Positions 56,017 through 64,000 of a stretch of DNA of 64,000 bases are shown piece after piece (position 1 is the stretch's first letter; each line of letters opens with the position of its first letter). Position numbers and translations under genes: made by a program. The notes beneath the pieces were generated by a model. The model was not told where the DNA came from. It did not search any database and saw only the letters and a list, made by a program, of their open reading frames with translations. The stretch spans positions 130,754-194,753 of the forward strand of contig QUJQ01000002.1 of NCBI GenBank assembly GCA_003480725.1, in the 5' to 3' direction. This stretch comes from Clostridiaceae bacterium AM27-36LB. Lineage in GTDB: Bacteria > Bacillota > Clostridia > Lachnospirales > Lachnospiraceae.

Positions 56017-58512
56017 CTAATCATCTCCCTGACTAAATGCTGCTGCCAGTTTTCCCTTCAGTTCTGCACGGCTCTCGCTCTCCAGCAGATCCGGCATATC
56101 CGTATCCAGTCCTTTTCTGAGGATCTGATGCAGATGCTCCACGTTGTGGCTCTGGCGGAAAAGCTGTCTGGTATTGGACTCTCCCAGCGAATACAGATCC
56201 TGATCCTCTGCAAATCCTTTGTTATCGGTCGTCCAGATGGGCGATGCGGATACTTCTTCCATTCGCTCCATCAAAGAGATCGCCATATCTTCCCGGACGG
56301 TATTCTTATTATCTTGTGCACCGGTCAGAGTCCGGACACTCTTGTAGATAAAGGAGCCTGCTTCCCTTCCTTTTTCATAGATGGAGCTTCCCAGATCCAT
56401 GACTCCTGACGCCGTCTTAAGTGCCAGTCCCGCTGCCGCGCCAACACCGGTCATACAGGCAATCTCTCCTGCCAGACTCATACCGCTGGACGCGATCCCG
56501 ATACCACCTTTTACGATCGCTTCCACATTGTGAAGCAGCGCTTTTACATTTTTCTTATGGGCCTGATCTGCTTCCCGGTACTCTTCCATCATCTCCATGG
56601 CCTCCAGTCGTCTCTGGTCACCCACATCCTCAGTAGCCTGGATACGCTCACCCAGACCATACTGGGCTTCACGGAAGATCGTATCGTTCTTGGATCTTCT
56701 TCTGGATGCCGCAACGATCCGGACAGCTCCTGTCTTCTCACCTTTGATCGCTGCTTCCCTCTCCAGCTCATGCCGCTTTTTCTCCAGCCCCTTTTTACCG
56801 GTCACATTGTAGGCACTGGCTGCTTTCCTGTCTCTGGTCTCATCTGCCGTATACAGTGCACGGCGTTCCTGTATTCTCTGATAGATCTTGTCACGGTATT
56901 TTCTCATACTGTGGATACCCATGGAGCTTGATACCAGATCCATGGTATCTCCTGCCATGGCGATACTTCCCTGACAAAGTCCCACAATGGAATCATAGAA
57001 CGGGATCACCTGCGTCAGCGGTCCGAAGGTATCTCCAAAGCCTTCCATAATATCTGCAGCCTTGTGGACAAATCCTCTCACCTGCTGGAACCGTCCCTGA
57101 TTATCGATGGTCACATCCCCGCCATCTTTTCCGCTCTTGTATTCGTTGCGGATAGCTTTGACCAGTGCGACCAGTGTCTTTGACAATGTTACTACACTGG
57201 CAATACCGGACAGCACTCCTCCAATGATACCTACTGCTGAATTATCAAATTTATCGTCGAAGACATCACCCTTCACATCCGACAGTGACTTTTCGCCGGA
57301 CATAAAACCTTTCGCCAGCTCTTTCATCTCGGTTACATCTCCCGGATCCTCGATAAACCCTGTTACGTCTCCGTAGGTTCCACTGATCTGATCCTGTACT
57401 GCATCCAGTGCTTCTCCCCAGTTCTTCAGACCTTCCAGCTTCTCCTTCGCCTTGAACAGCTTATCCTTTCCACTTGTAAATCCATCTTTGATCTGCCCGG
57501 GGATTCCCTTTATCTTACCTTTCATCACATCCCCTGTGGTCATCTTCACAGCTTCTTCGGTCTTGATCATCTTCCGGTCGATGCCCTGTCCATCCGGGAT
57601 GTAATCCGCATTCTTTGCTTTATTTCCCTGCGTGTTGGCTGCCTCTGCCGTACCCTTCAGATTCTTTTCCCTTTTGATCAGAGTCTCCAGCGGTGTATTT
57701 TTCTGATCCTTGATAGTCTTTACCGCTTCGTTCTGCTCATTTTTTGCTCTTCCTGCCGGATATTTGGAACGAAGTTCCGTAAGCTGCGCTTCCACCGCTG
57801 CAATCGCTTTGTTAATGTTCTCTGAATCGCCCGCATATTCATTCTGGCGCATCTCGTTGAGTGCTGCATATCGCTTCTCACAGGCAGCCAGAAGCGTTGC
57901 ATAATCTTCTTCCTTCAGCTCGCCATGCTGATTGATCCGGCCGATACCGCCTGCCAGCTTCTGATAGGAATCAGCCACATAATGCTTCTTGTCTCTGGCA
58001 ACACGATCCTTTGCCTGATCCCTCTCCTTCTCCGCGTGGGCCTCTGCCCTGGCAAGGCTCTTGTCCTGCGCCAGCTTCTGATTGCTGCGTACCCCTTTCA
58101 GAGTCTCCAGCTCCTTACTCTTGTCTGTCAGAGTCTGGTCATGGTCTCTGGAATTGATCGCTGTAAAATCCAGCACCAGCTGCTGGAAATCTCCTTTGAG
58201 TTCCGAAGCTGCGATACGGTCATTGGCCGCTTCCGCTTCCTCATTCAGTCTGATAACGGCCGCCTGGGCTGCGGGAGATGCGCCCGCTTTACCTGCCACC
58301 GCTCCACGGATCCGTTCGATCTTACTGTATTCTGCCCGGTCCTCCGCCGACTTCATCCGTCGAAGTGACTCTGTCAGTGACCGCATGGATTCCAGCGCCA
58401 GCTGTTCCCTGGCTCTCTGCGCTTCATCAAGTCCGCTGTTCGCCTCTTCCCTGGACTGTCCCTGCATAGGCTCTAAATTGCTGTCTCTCTTTTTCCGGCT
58501 GAACCAATTCAT
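56017..58512 (-). CDS. Candidate CIS cargo or scaffold protein, 831 aa with hydrophobic hairpins
   Basis: I do not recognise a family. The first 300 residues are highly charged and helical (Ala/Glu/Lys/Arg-rich, coiled coil). Two hydrophobic Gly/Ala-rich stretches lie at about 428-460 (VGIIGGVLSGIASVVTLSK) and about 665-705 (GGIGIASSGMSLAGEIACM). There is no signal peptide. It lies between the two AAA+ ATPases, overlapping the first by 4 bases. Soluble helical proteins with hidden hydrophobic hairpins can be pore-formers, so an injected effector is possible. A structural or assembly protein is the alternative. Confidence 0.55.
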   Translation of the reverse strand: MNWFSRKKRDSNLEPMQGQSREEANSGLDEAQRAREQLALESMRSLTESLRRMKSAEDRAEYSKIERIRGAVAGKAGASPAAQAAVIRLNEEAEAANDRIAASELKGDFQQLVLDFTAINSRDHDQTLTDKSKELETLKGVRSNQKLAQDKSLARAEAHAEKERDQAKDRVARDKKHYVADSYQKLAGGIGRINQHGELKEEDYATLLAACEKRYAALNEMRQNEYAGDSENINKAIAAVEAQLTELRSKYPAGRAKNEQNEAVKTIKDQKNTPLETLIKREKNLKGTAEAANTQGNKAKNADYIPDGQGIDRKMIKTEEAVKMTTGDVMKGKIKGIPGQIKDGFTSGKDKLFKAKEKLEGLKNWGEALDAVQDQISGTYGDVTGFIEDPGDVTEMKELAKGFMSGEKSLSDVKGDVFDDKFDNSAVGIIGGVLSGIASVVTLSKTLVALVKAIRNEYKSGKDGGDVTIDNQGRFQQVRGFVHKAADIMEGFGDTFGPLTQVIPFYDSIVGLCQGSIAMAGDTMDLVSSSMGIHSMRKYRDKIYQRIQERRALYTADETRDRKAASAYNVTGKKGLEKKRHELEREAAIKGEKTGAVRIVAASRRRSKNDTIFREAQYGLGERIQATEDVGDQRRLEAMEMMEEYREADQAHKKNVKALLHNVEAIVKGGIGIASSGMSLAGEIACMTGVGAAAGLALKTASGVMDLGSSIYEKGREAGSFIYKSVRTLTGAQDNKNTVREDMAISLMERMEEVSASPIWTTDNKGFAEDQDLYSLGESNTRQLFRQSHNVEHLHQILRKGLDTDMPDLLESESRAELKGKLAAAFSQGDD

Positions 58513-60545
58513 CCCTCTACCTCCTCCATCAGATAGTAATACACGCCAAAATCACTGGCGATCAATGTTTTTCCTGTCTTTGCCATCTCTCTCTTTACAG
58601 CTGTCAGTACATGTTTCATATTCAATGGCGTCTGTTCCCCTGCTGCAAGAAATGCAGCTGCCACTGCCACATTCTTGATCTGGCTTCCTGAAAAATGAAA
58701 TTCCTCTGCCAGAAAATCAAGATCCAGCTCTTCCCTTGGCAGCTCCGGCGGAAATACCTTTTGCCAGATCTCCTTTCTGCGCGGTACATCCGTAAACGGA
58801 AATTCAATGATAAACTGAAAGCGCCTTAAGAATGCGTTATCAAAATTCTGTAAAAAATTCGTTGCCAGAATGATGATTCCTTCATACTCTTCAATCTTCT
58901 GCAGCAGATAGGCAGTTCCGGCATTGGAATATTTGTCATTGGAATCCTTCTGATCCGTCCGTTTTCCAAACAATACATCTGCCTCATCAAAGAAGAGGAT
59001 ACTCTGGCTCTTCTTTGCCTGCTCAAAAATATTTCCCAGTTTTTTTTCTGACTCTCCCACATATTTGGAGAGTACCCCTGACATATCCACCTTGTATAAT
59101 TCCATCTGCAGACGATTGGCGATCACCTGGGCTCCCATGGTCTTTCCTGTACCTGGCGGTCCGTAGAAGATCATGGACACTCCTTTTCCGTAGGCCAGCT
59201 TCTTGTCAAATCCCCACCGGTGGTAGACCTGATGATGAAGCAGCACCTGGTCGCATGCATCTGCCAGAAGCTTTTTCTGCGGTTCGGGAAGGATCAGATC
59301 CTCCCATCTGTATTTTGCTTCGATCCGCACTGCATCTCTTCCCAGCCGGTGCTCCAGCTGATCTGTGCAGGCAGCAAGCAGATCTGCCATGTTGGGCTGT
59401 GCTCCCTTCATCAGAAGCCGGTCCTGATATTCCTCCACACAGTCTATGATTGTTCCTGCTGTCAGCCGGTATTTGTCTGCCAGATAGATTAGATTCAGAT
59501 CCGCAGGCCTTAATTCTTCCTGCAGACAGGCATCCCACAGCAGGATCCTGTCCTCCGTTGTGTTATCCGGTATCCGAACCTTTACAACCTTCCGTTCTCC
59601 TTCTATACTTCGATTCCATTCATATATCGATGTAAAAAACAAAAGCCCGTTCCAGTCCCGCATTCCATGCAGCAGCTTTTCTGTCTTTTGTGCATCCACC
59701 CGGTCTTCCTCATCTCCCGGAAGTCCGGTAAAACAGATGGCTGCATTTCCCTTCAGAATTGCTTCCCGTTTGATCCGGCGGCAGATCTGATCTGATGGCT
59801 CCCTCTGTTCCATAAGCCGTACACTGTCCACATAGAGAACCGGCAGCTTCTTCGCCTCACAGAGAAGTCCACACTGAAGTTTTTTCCCGGATCCTGTCTC
59901 TCCGCATAGAAAATAGGTCCTTGCTCCATGGTCATACAGATGCAGCAGTCCCTGCTGGATCTCCTGCTGGATCAGTAGTTCTCCCTTACAGGAAGCCTGC
60001 AAACGAACGAACCTGCCCAGTTCCTCGTCCTCCTGCTCATATGCCTGCAGATAGGAGCTGATCCTTCCATCCAGCTTCAGCGGAATCTCCTGAGCACTCA
60101 TGGATCCTTCCGTATTCTCAAGTCTGTCAAACAGAAGTCCCAGCTTCTTCTTATTTTCTACAAACTGTCTCCACAGCTCCAGCCGTTCTTCTTCCTCGTC
60201 AGCATAAGAGCGGATGCACAGGCCGATAGTTGGAATTCTGCTGTAGGTCTGTGTATTCAGACGGCTGATGATCTGACTGAGTTCATGGTCCAGCTCACTG
60301 CTCAATGAGAGGATCACCATATATGCTTCAAATTCGCTGAACTGAAGCACATGGAATATATATTCCAAGGCAATCATTCCACCGCTTCTGATGGTTCTTC
60401 TGGCTCTTTCTCTGCTCTGCCGAAGTATGGCTCTTGCTTTCATTTTGTCCTGCTCTGGATTGTCTTCCAGAAACAGACGGACACAGGCAATCAATTCTTT
60501 ATAATATTCCTGTTCTGTATGAAATGGCTCCGCCGATCTGTTCAT
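58509..60545 (-). CDS. CIS AAA+ ATPase, copy 1 (Afp15-like)
   Basis: This 678-aa protein has an N-terminal helical region, a P-loop-like first domain (CGETGSGKKLQ near 218, lacking the usual Thr/Ser after Lys), and an active AAA+ module. In the AAA+ module, Walker A (GPPGTGKT) is near 462, Walker B (ILFFDEADVLF) near 515, sensor I (ILATN) near 560, and RRFQF follows. Its start overlaps the stop of the first operon gene (TAATG). It is paralogous to the ATPase at 53627-55465; two such ATPases in one CIS locus is uncommon. Confidence 0.9.
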   Translation of the reverse strand: MNRSAEPFHTEQEYYKELIACVRLFLEDNPEQDKMKARAILRQSRERARRTIRSGGMIALEYIFHVLQFSEFEAYMVILSLSSELDHELSQIISRLNTQTYSRIPTIGLCIRSYADEEEERLELWRQFVENKKKLGLLFDRLENTEGSMSAQEIPLKLDGRISSYLQAYEQEDEELGRFVRLQASCKGELLIQQEIQQGLLHLYDHGARTYFLCGETGSGKKLQCGLLCEAKKLPVLYVDSVRLMEQREPSDQICRRIKREAILKGNAAICFTGLPGDEEDRVDAQKTEKLLHGMRDWNGLLFFTSIYEWNRSIEGERKVVKVRIPDNTTEDRILLWDACLQEELRPADLNLIYLADKYRLTAGTIIDCVEEYQDRLLMKGAQPNMADLLAACTDQLEHRLGRDAVRIEAKYRWEDLILPEPQKKLLADACDQVLLHHQVYHRWGFDKKLAYGKGVSMIFYGPPGTGKTMGAQVIANRLQMELYKVDMSGVLSKYVGESEKKLGNIFEQAKKSQSILFFDEADVLFGKRTDQKDSNDKYSNAGTAYLLQKIEEYEGIIILATNFLQNFDNAFLRRFQFIIEFPFTDVPRRKEIWQKVFPPELPREELDLDFLAEEFHFSGSQIKNVAVAAAFLAAGEQTPLNMKHVLTAVKREMAKTGKTLIASDFGVYYYLMEEVEG

Positions 60546-61420
60546 TATGTATTATCCCCCGGATGATCTTCTTCTGTATCTGCAGCTGTGGCTGTCTCCT
60601 CCAGTGTCTTTCTCTTCTCCCGATAGTAGCTCTTGATATCCTTTTTCTGAAAATCATAAGCATAATTGATCCGCCTAAGGAATGTTCTGGACAAAGCATC
60701 CTTTCTGGTCAGAATGGATTCCAGAAGACTGATCACGGAAAGTCCCTGCACTGCTTCTGCCCGCAGCCCCTGCAATTCTTTCCGGTCTTTTTCCTGTTCC
60801 GCCCAGTCCGGTCGTTCCTCCGTTGATTCCTGCGCCTCCATGGCCTGTGTCCTACGGAGTTCCCACACTTCTTTCTGGATCTGCTTCTGTCTTTGACGTT
60901 TTTCGTCCAGCTCCTTCTGCTCTTCATCCTTGATAAAAAATGGAAGATTCTTTCTCACCGCTTCCAGATTGGCACGTCCAAGATAAGATGCGATGGAGCG
61001 CTTTGTCCAAGGCTTATTTTCCCGTTTCTCGATCAGCACAGTGGACATCTCCCAGCGTCTGGACACATATGCCCGGTTCTCATTATCCCCTTTTAACAGA
61101 GATTTCTGCTGATATTCTTTCATCTCTTTCTGATAACGGCTGGCTACCGTGTCATATCTGGAAGTCTTCATATTGGCAAACAGAAATACACGCTCCCTGT
61201 TGGGGTTATAGCCAAGCTGCAGCGTTCCAAACATATTATCCTGCTTCATAAGCCGGTCACAGCCGAAGAGTCTGCCCGGCATCTGACTTTCATAATACCC
61301 TTCGATCTTCTGATGTTTTGCAAAATATTCTACCTGTACATGGCTGGCCGCTGTCAGGCGGTCAGATGTTTCCCGAAGATCCTGTAGTTTTTTTTCTTCC
61401 AGCTTCCGTTCTGCTTCCAT
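60545..61420 (-). CDS. First gene of the CIS operon, uncharacterised helical protein
   Basis: No family recognised. The 291-aa frame from 61420 has GAAAGG about ten bases upstream; an in-frame ATG at 61465 lacks a binding site. The protein is charged and helical, with a globular middle (GRLFGCDRLMKQDNMFGTLQLGYNPNRERVF in two parts), a long Lys/Glu/Gln coiled coil at about 165-230 and an acidic tail. It shares one base with the first AAA+ gene. It is probably an assembly or regulatory partner of that ATPase (inference). Confidence 0.6.
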   Translation of the reverse strand: MEAERKLEEKKLQDLRETSDRLTAASHVQVEYFAKHQKIEGYYESQMPGRLFGCDRLMKQDNMFGTLQLGYNPNRERVFLFANMKTSRYDTVASRYQKEMKEYQQKSLLKGDNENRAYVSRRWEMSTVLIEKRENKPWTKRSIASYLGRANLEAVRKNLPFFIKDEEQKELDEKRQRQKQIQKEVWELRRTQAMEAQESTEERPDWAEQEKDRKELQGLRAEAVQGLSVISLLESILTRKDALSRTFLRRINYAYDFQKKDIKSYYREKRKTLEETATAADTEEDHPGDNT

Positions 61421-61498
61421 GTTGTATGTATTCCTTTCACATTGTCCAGATTCTTCTATATACATACGCGCTCTATTCTACTGTTATTTTCACATAAA
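61421..61498 (-). promoter_or_regulatory. Candidate CIS operon promoter region
   Basis: This short gap between the LuxR terminator and the first CIS gene is the only place a start for the 45-kb operon can lie. TAGAAT on the minus strand is a fair -10, but no good -35 is 16-18 bases upstream. A weak -35 is what an activator-dependent promoter would show. Confidence 0.35.
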
Positions 61499-61499
61499 T

Positions 61500-61545
61500 A
61501 AAAAAGATACACACTGCCCAAACGGGTAGTCTGTATCCTTTTTTA
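61500..61545 (-). terminator. Terminator after the LuxR-type regulator
   Basis: On the minus strand GATACA-ACT-CCC pairs with GGG-AGT-TGTATC (with small bulges) and is followed by six T residues. It begins right at the stop codon of the regulator gene, separating it from the CIS operon. Confidence 0.8.
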
Positions 61546-63939
61546 CAGTATATGATACTCCGTGATCAGATTGATCGCCTGGCTTCTGTTCTTTGCACCC
61601 AGCTTCTGATAAATATTTTTCAGATGATACTTTACTGTATTTTCCGAAACACAGAGAGCCTTTGCGATCTCCGCATTCTTCTCTCCCTTTGCCAGAAGAT
61701 GCAGCACATCTCTTTCGTAGCTGCTGAAGCTGTCAATCTTCATGAGCTTTCGCTGCTTCAAGTATCCTGGATAGATCAGCATCTGTGCTCTGGCCGCTGT
61801 CATCACCTGCTTGACAAATGGATCCAGCTGTCTGCCATTCTGTTTTCCATATTGATCCGCCAGGAGCTCATAGATCGCTTCTCCTTCATCAGCCAGAACC
61901 CGGATAAATCCATATTCTTTCGCTATGAGGATCGCCTGCTCCAGCTTCTCTATCCATGCCGGGTTCCCACATCGGAAATGAATGATGGCTTCCAGGGCAC
62001 GGATCTGTATCCCCAGGTAGATCATCCCGTACTGATCTGCAAAATCCAGCAGCGAACGAAGAAGCATGCCCGCCTGTACATACTGTTCCTGCCAGATATA
62101 TACCTTTGCCTTCATGAGATACTGGTAATACCTGTGTGTACAGAATCTTTCCTTTTCATTCGGTGCCTCTTTTTTGAGCCAGTTATTTAACCTCGCCTCA
62201 TCATTTTTCAGCAAGTAAAACTGCACCTTATGCGCTCTCATGATATCTGTCCACAATTCTTTGGCATCCGCTTCTTCATCCAGACGATACAATAAAAACT
62301 CTTCAGCGCCATGTGCCTGATTCTGTGCGATCATCAGATCTGCCATCTTGAGATTACAGAGCTTCTGCATCCGTTCATTTTTCTCCAGTCTGGCATGACG
62401 GAGACTTTCCGACAGGCTGTCCAGTGCTTCATCCAGCCGGTTATATTCATAACTCACCTCAGCCTGCATATATAAAACCATTGAAGCATATTTCTTGCCT
62501 GCGATCCTTCTCAATGCCAGAAGGCCCAGACCTGCTTTGTCACTTTGCGGGAAAAAGGAACAATAATCTTTATCTCCGTGCAAAATAGAGATCTGACCTG
62601 GCACCAGAAGCTGATCCCACATCACATCTACCGAAGTATATACCTGATCCGCCAGTTCCTGTGCCTCTTCAAGAAGCTCCGGCGTCATGCCGCCTGGTCC
62701 GATCAGTTTAAGGAAAAGCTGGCATTTTCGGATCTGTCTTCCTTTTTCCGGCAGACAGTTCTCCAGCATACGATTCAAAAGCTGTTCGCATTTACGGAAA
62801 GCTGGCAGGTCTCCTTCCATTGCCTGAAGCATGGCCTTTGCCATGACCAGTCTCGGATATTCCTCCAGATAGACATCCGACAGATGAAGACAATACTCTT
62901 CCAGCGAAAGAAATACATCATAGCCTAACTTCTGCGACAAAAGTCTGTCTATCTGCAATGCGATCTGTTCTCTGTTTTTCAAAAGATCTGCAAATTTTAA
63001 TGCTGCAAAATAATTCCTTTTATCCTCATAATAATGCATCGCCCTGTTGTACAAGGCTTTCATCTTATCCTGATCCATATATTTATAGATGATCCTGGCC
63101 AGAAAGCGGCGGAACAGCGGAGTAAACTGCCAGCATCCGTTTCCACAGTCATCCAGAATGCTTCCTTTCATACGAAGCATCTGAATAAATTCTCTTGCTT
63201 TCTCACTGGGCATGTCAAGGATCGTCCAGACAAGCTCCTCTGTCAGCTGCTCAAAGCAGGACAGATTTACCAGGGCATACTGCTCATCCAGCCGGAATGT
63301 CCGAAAATAATCCACTTCGATCCAGGAAAACAGATCCTCCAGACACTGTTCCCTGACGATCCGGCAATATCCCCTCGAGGAATTCAGCAGTGGATTCTCC
63401 AACAGATACAGACAGATGGGCATATTATTAAAATCATGCTCGATCCGGGCCAGTTCCTCCGGATAAAGATGAATTCCTTTTTTGCAGAAATAACTGTCTA
63501 CTTCTTCCCTTCCCGGTTTCAATTCTTTTTTCCCATAGATGAGTAGACGACCGGAAACCTTGTATGCCAGAAGCTCCTCCGGCAACGGGATCGTGGATGC
63601 AAAGACATACTTTTCTCTGCGCCCCTGCTTCTGGATCCGTTTCCATAATCTGCTCTTTTCTTCAGAATCCTGAAGTCTTTCATACCGCGGGAGCAACAGA
63701 ATCTGCCCGTCTTTTACAGGAAGCTCTGACAGCTGTTGATCCAAGTTATAAATATCCAGCATCTGTATGGTATATTCCGGATGATGTTCAGAAAAATGAG
63801 ATAGAAATGTATATTTTCCCCAGCCTAAAGACGCTTGTATATAAATGATATCATAGTTGATCAGATCCTGGCAGAGTTTATGATCCAGTCTGGGATTCTC
63901 TATATAAAGTTCTTCACTTTTTTGCATTGTTCTCTGCAT
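61543..63939 (-). CDS. MalT-like LuxR-family regulator with degenerate ATPase motifs
   Basis: The start at 63939 was chosen because GGGAGG is 5 bases upstream; this gives 798 aa. The architecture is N-terminal STAND-ATPase-like domain, winged-helix linker, a long array of TPR-like helices (about 330-700), and a C-terminal LuxR helix-turn-helix (NAEIAKALCVSENTVKYHLKNI in parts, about 752-775). The P-loop reads LGWGKYTF instead of GxGKT, and the Walker B equivalent reads LLLPRYERL where DDxH is normal, so ATP binding or hydrolysis may be lost. It lies just upstream of the CIS operon in the same direction and is its likely regulator. The 5' flank is outside the window. Confidence 0.88.
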   Translation of the reverse strand: MQRTMQKSEELYIENPRLDHKLCQDLINYDIIYIQASLGWGKYTFLSHFSEHHPEYTIQMLDIYNLDQQLSELPVKDGQILLLPRYERLQDSEEKSRLWKRIQKQGRREKYVFASTIPLPEELLAYKVSGRLLIYGKKELKPGREEVDSYFCKKGIHLYPEELARIEHDFNNMPICLYLLENPLLNSSRGYCRIVREQCLEDLFSWIEVDYFRTFRLDEQYALVNLSCFEQLTEELVWTILDMPSEKAREFIQMLRMKGSILDDCGNGCWQFTPLFRRFLARIIYKYMDQDKMKALYNRAMHYYEDKRNYFAALKFADLLKNREQIALQIDRLLSQKLGYDVFLSLEEYCLHLSDVYLEEYPRLVMAKAMLQAMEGDLPAFRKCEQLLNRMLENCLPEKGRQIRKCQLFLKLIGPGGMTPELLEEAQELADQVYTSVDVMWDQLLVPGQISILHGDKDYCSFFPQSDKAGLGLLALRRIAGKKYASMVLYMQAEVSYEYNRLDEALDSLSESLRHARLEKNERMQKLCNLKMADLMIAQNQAHGAEEFLLYRLDEEADAKELWTDIMRAHKVQFYLLKNDEARLNNWLKKEAPNEKERFCTHRYYQYLMKAKVYIWQEQYVQAGMLLRSLLDFADQYGMIYLGIQIRALEAIIHFRCGNPAWIEKLEQAILIAKEYGFIRVLADEGEAIYELLADQYGKQNGRQLDPFVKQVMTAARAQMLIYPGYLKQRKLMKIDSFSSYERDVLHLLAKGEKNAEIAKALCVSENTVKYHLKNIYQKLGAKNRSQAINLITEYHIL

Positions 63940-64000
63940 CCTGACCTCCCTTTTTTTCATATATATCTTTTTTATACCTTTTTCTGAAGACAGCTTCAAT

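Noticed and set aside
15814..61420. The tail genes could be a prophage or R-type tailocin
   Set aside because: No capsid, portal, terminase, integrase, holin or endolysin genes are present; the set includes DUF4255, PAAR-like and AAA+ genes typical of injection systems.
15814..61420. Classical type VI secretion system
   Set aside because: No TssJ, TssL, TssM or ClpV-like genes, and the sheath is of the phage/eCIS single-chain type rather than TssB/TssC.
61421..61465. Extended N-terminus for the first CIS gene from an ATG at 61465
   Set aside because: No ribosome binding site there; GAAAGG precedes the ATG at 61420.

Overview
This 64 kb window looks like the chromosome of a gut-type Firmicute, most likely Lachnospiraceae. 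The signs are moderate GC, strong AGGAGG-type ribosome binding sites, a lysine and a TPP riboswitch, an NhaC/LysW transporter, a SatD protein and typical Lachnospiraceae housekeeping proteins. This placement is inference from gene content. Every gene I can support is on the minus strand, so transcription runs from high to low coordinates.

Region 1 (1-3.5 kb) is the hsdM-hsdS part of a type I restriction-modification locus. It is lower in GC than the rest and is cut by the window edge. hsdS carries two kinds of variable repeat: TAEL-type 12-bp repeats in the central spacer, and a long TCTG/CAGA tetranucleotide tract at its 3' end that runs off the window. A 206-aa protein with an RxxxxH (HEPN-like) motif sits between hsdM and hsdS.

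Region 2 (3.7-12 kb) is housekeeping: an NhaC-family transporter under a lysine riboswitch, a three-gene operon (Spx/ArsC-like, Nif11-like small protein, gamma-carbonic anhydrase-like), a SatD-family gene, and sbcD-sbcC.

Region 3 (12-15.8 kb) is a thiamine-thiazole operon, thiS-thiF-thiG-thiH-thiE, under a TPP riboswitch with a clear promoter and terminators.

Region 4 (15.8-61.4 kb) is the highlight. It is a co-directional ~45.6 kb operon for a contractile injection system (CIS). It has sheath, two tube proteins, DUF4255/Afp16-like cap, PAAR-like tip, split VgrG (hub + spike), LysM-type tube-baseplate protein, gp25, two J-type baseplate proteins, tail protein I, a DUF6760-type small protein, and a repeat-rich 859-aa protein in the tape-measure position. 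It also has two AAA+ ATPases, four additional proteins of unknown role, and at least five proteins with membrane segments. Two of these are giant surface proteins (2745 and 1913 aa) built of chitobiase-C-terminal-like/Ig-like repeats with C-terminal anchors. The others are a MORN-repeat protein, a pseudokinase-like protein, and a receptor with a degenerate class III cyclase-like domain. Together these argue for a membrane- or wall-docked injection machine rather than a prophage or a simple released eCIS particle.

Region 5 (61.5-64 kb) is a MalT-like LuxR regulator with apparently dead Walker motifs, placed immediately upstream of the CIS operon and likely its regulator. No tRNA, rRNA, CRISPR array, transposase or integrase was seen.
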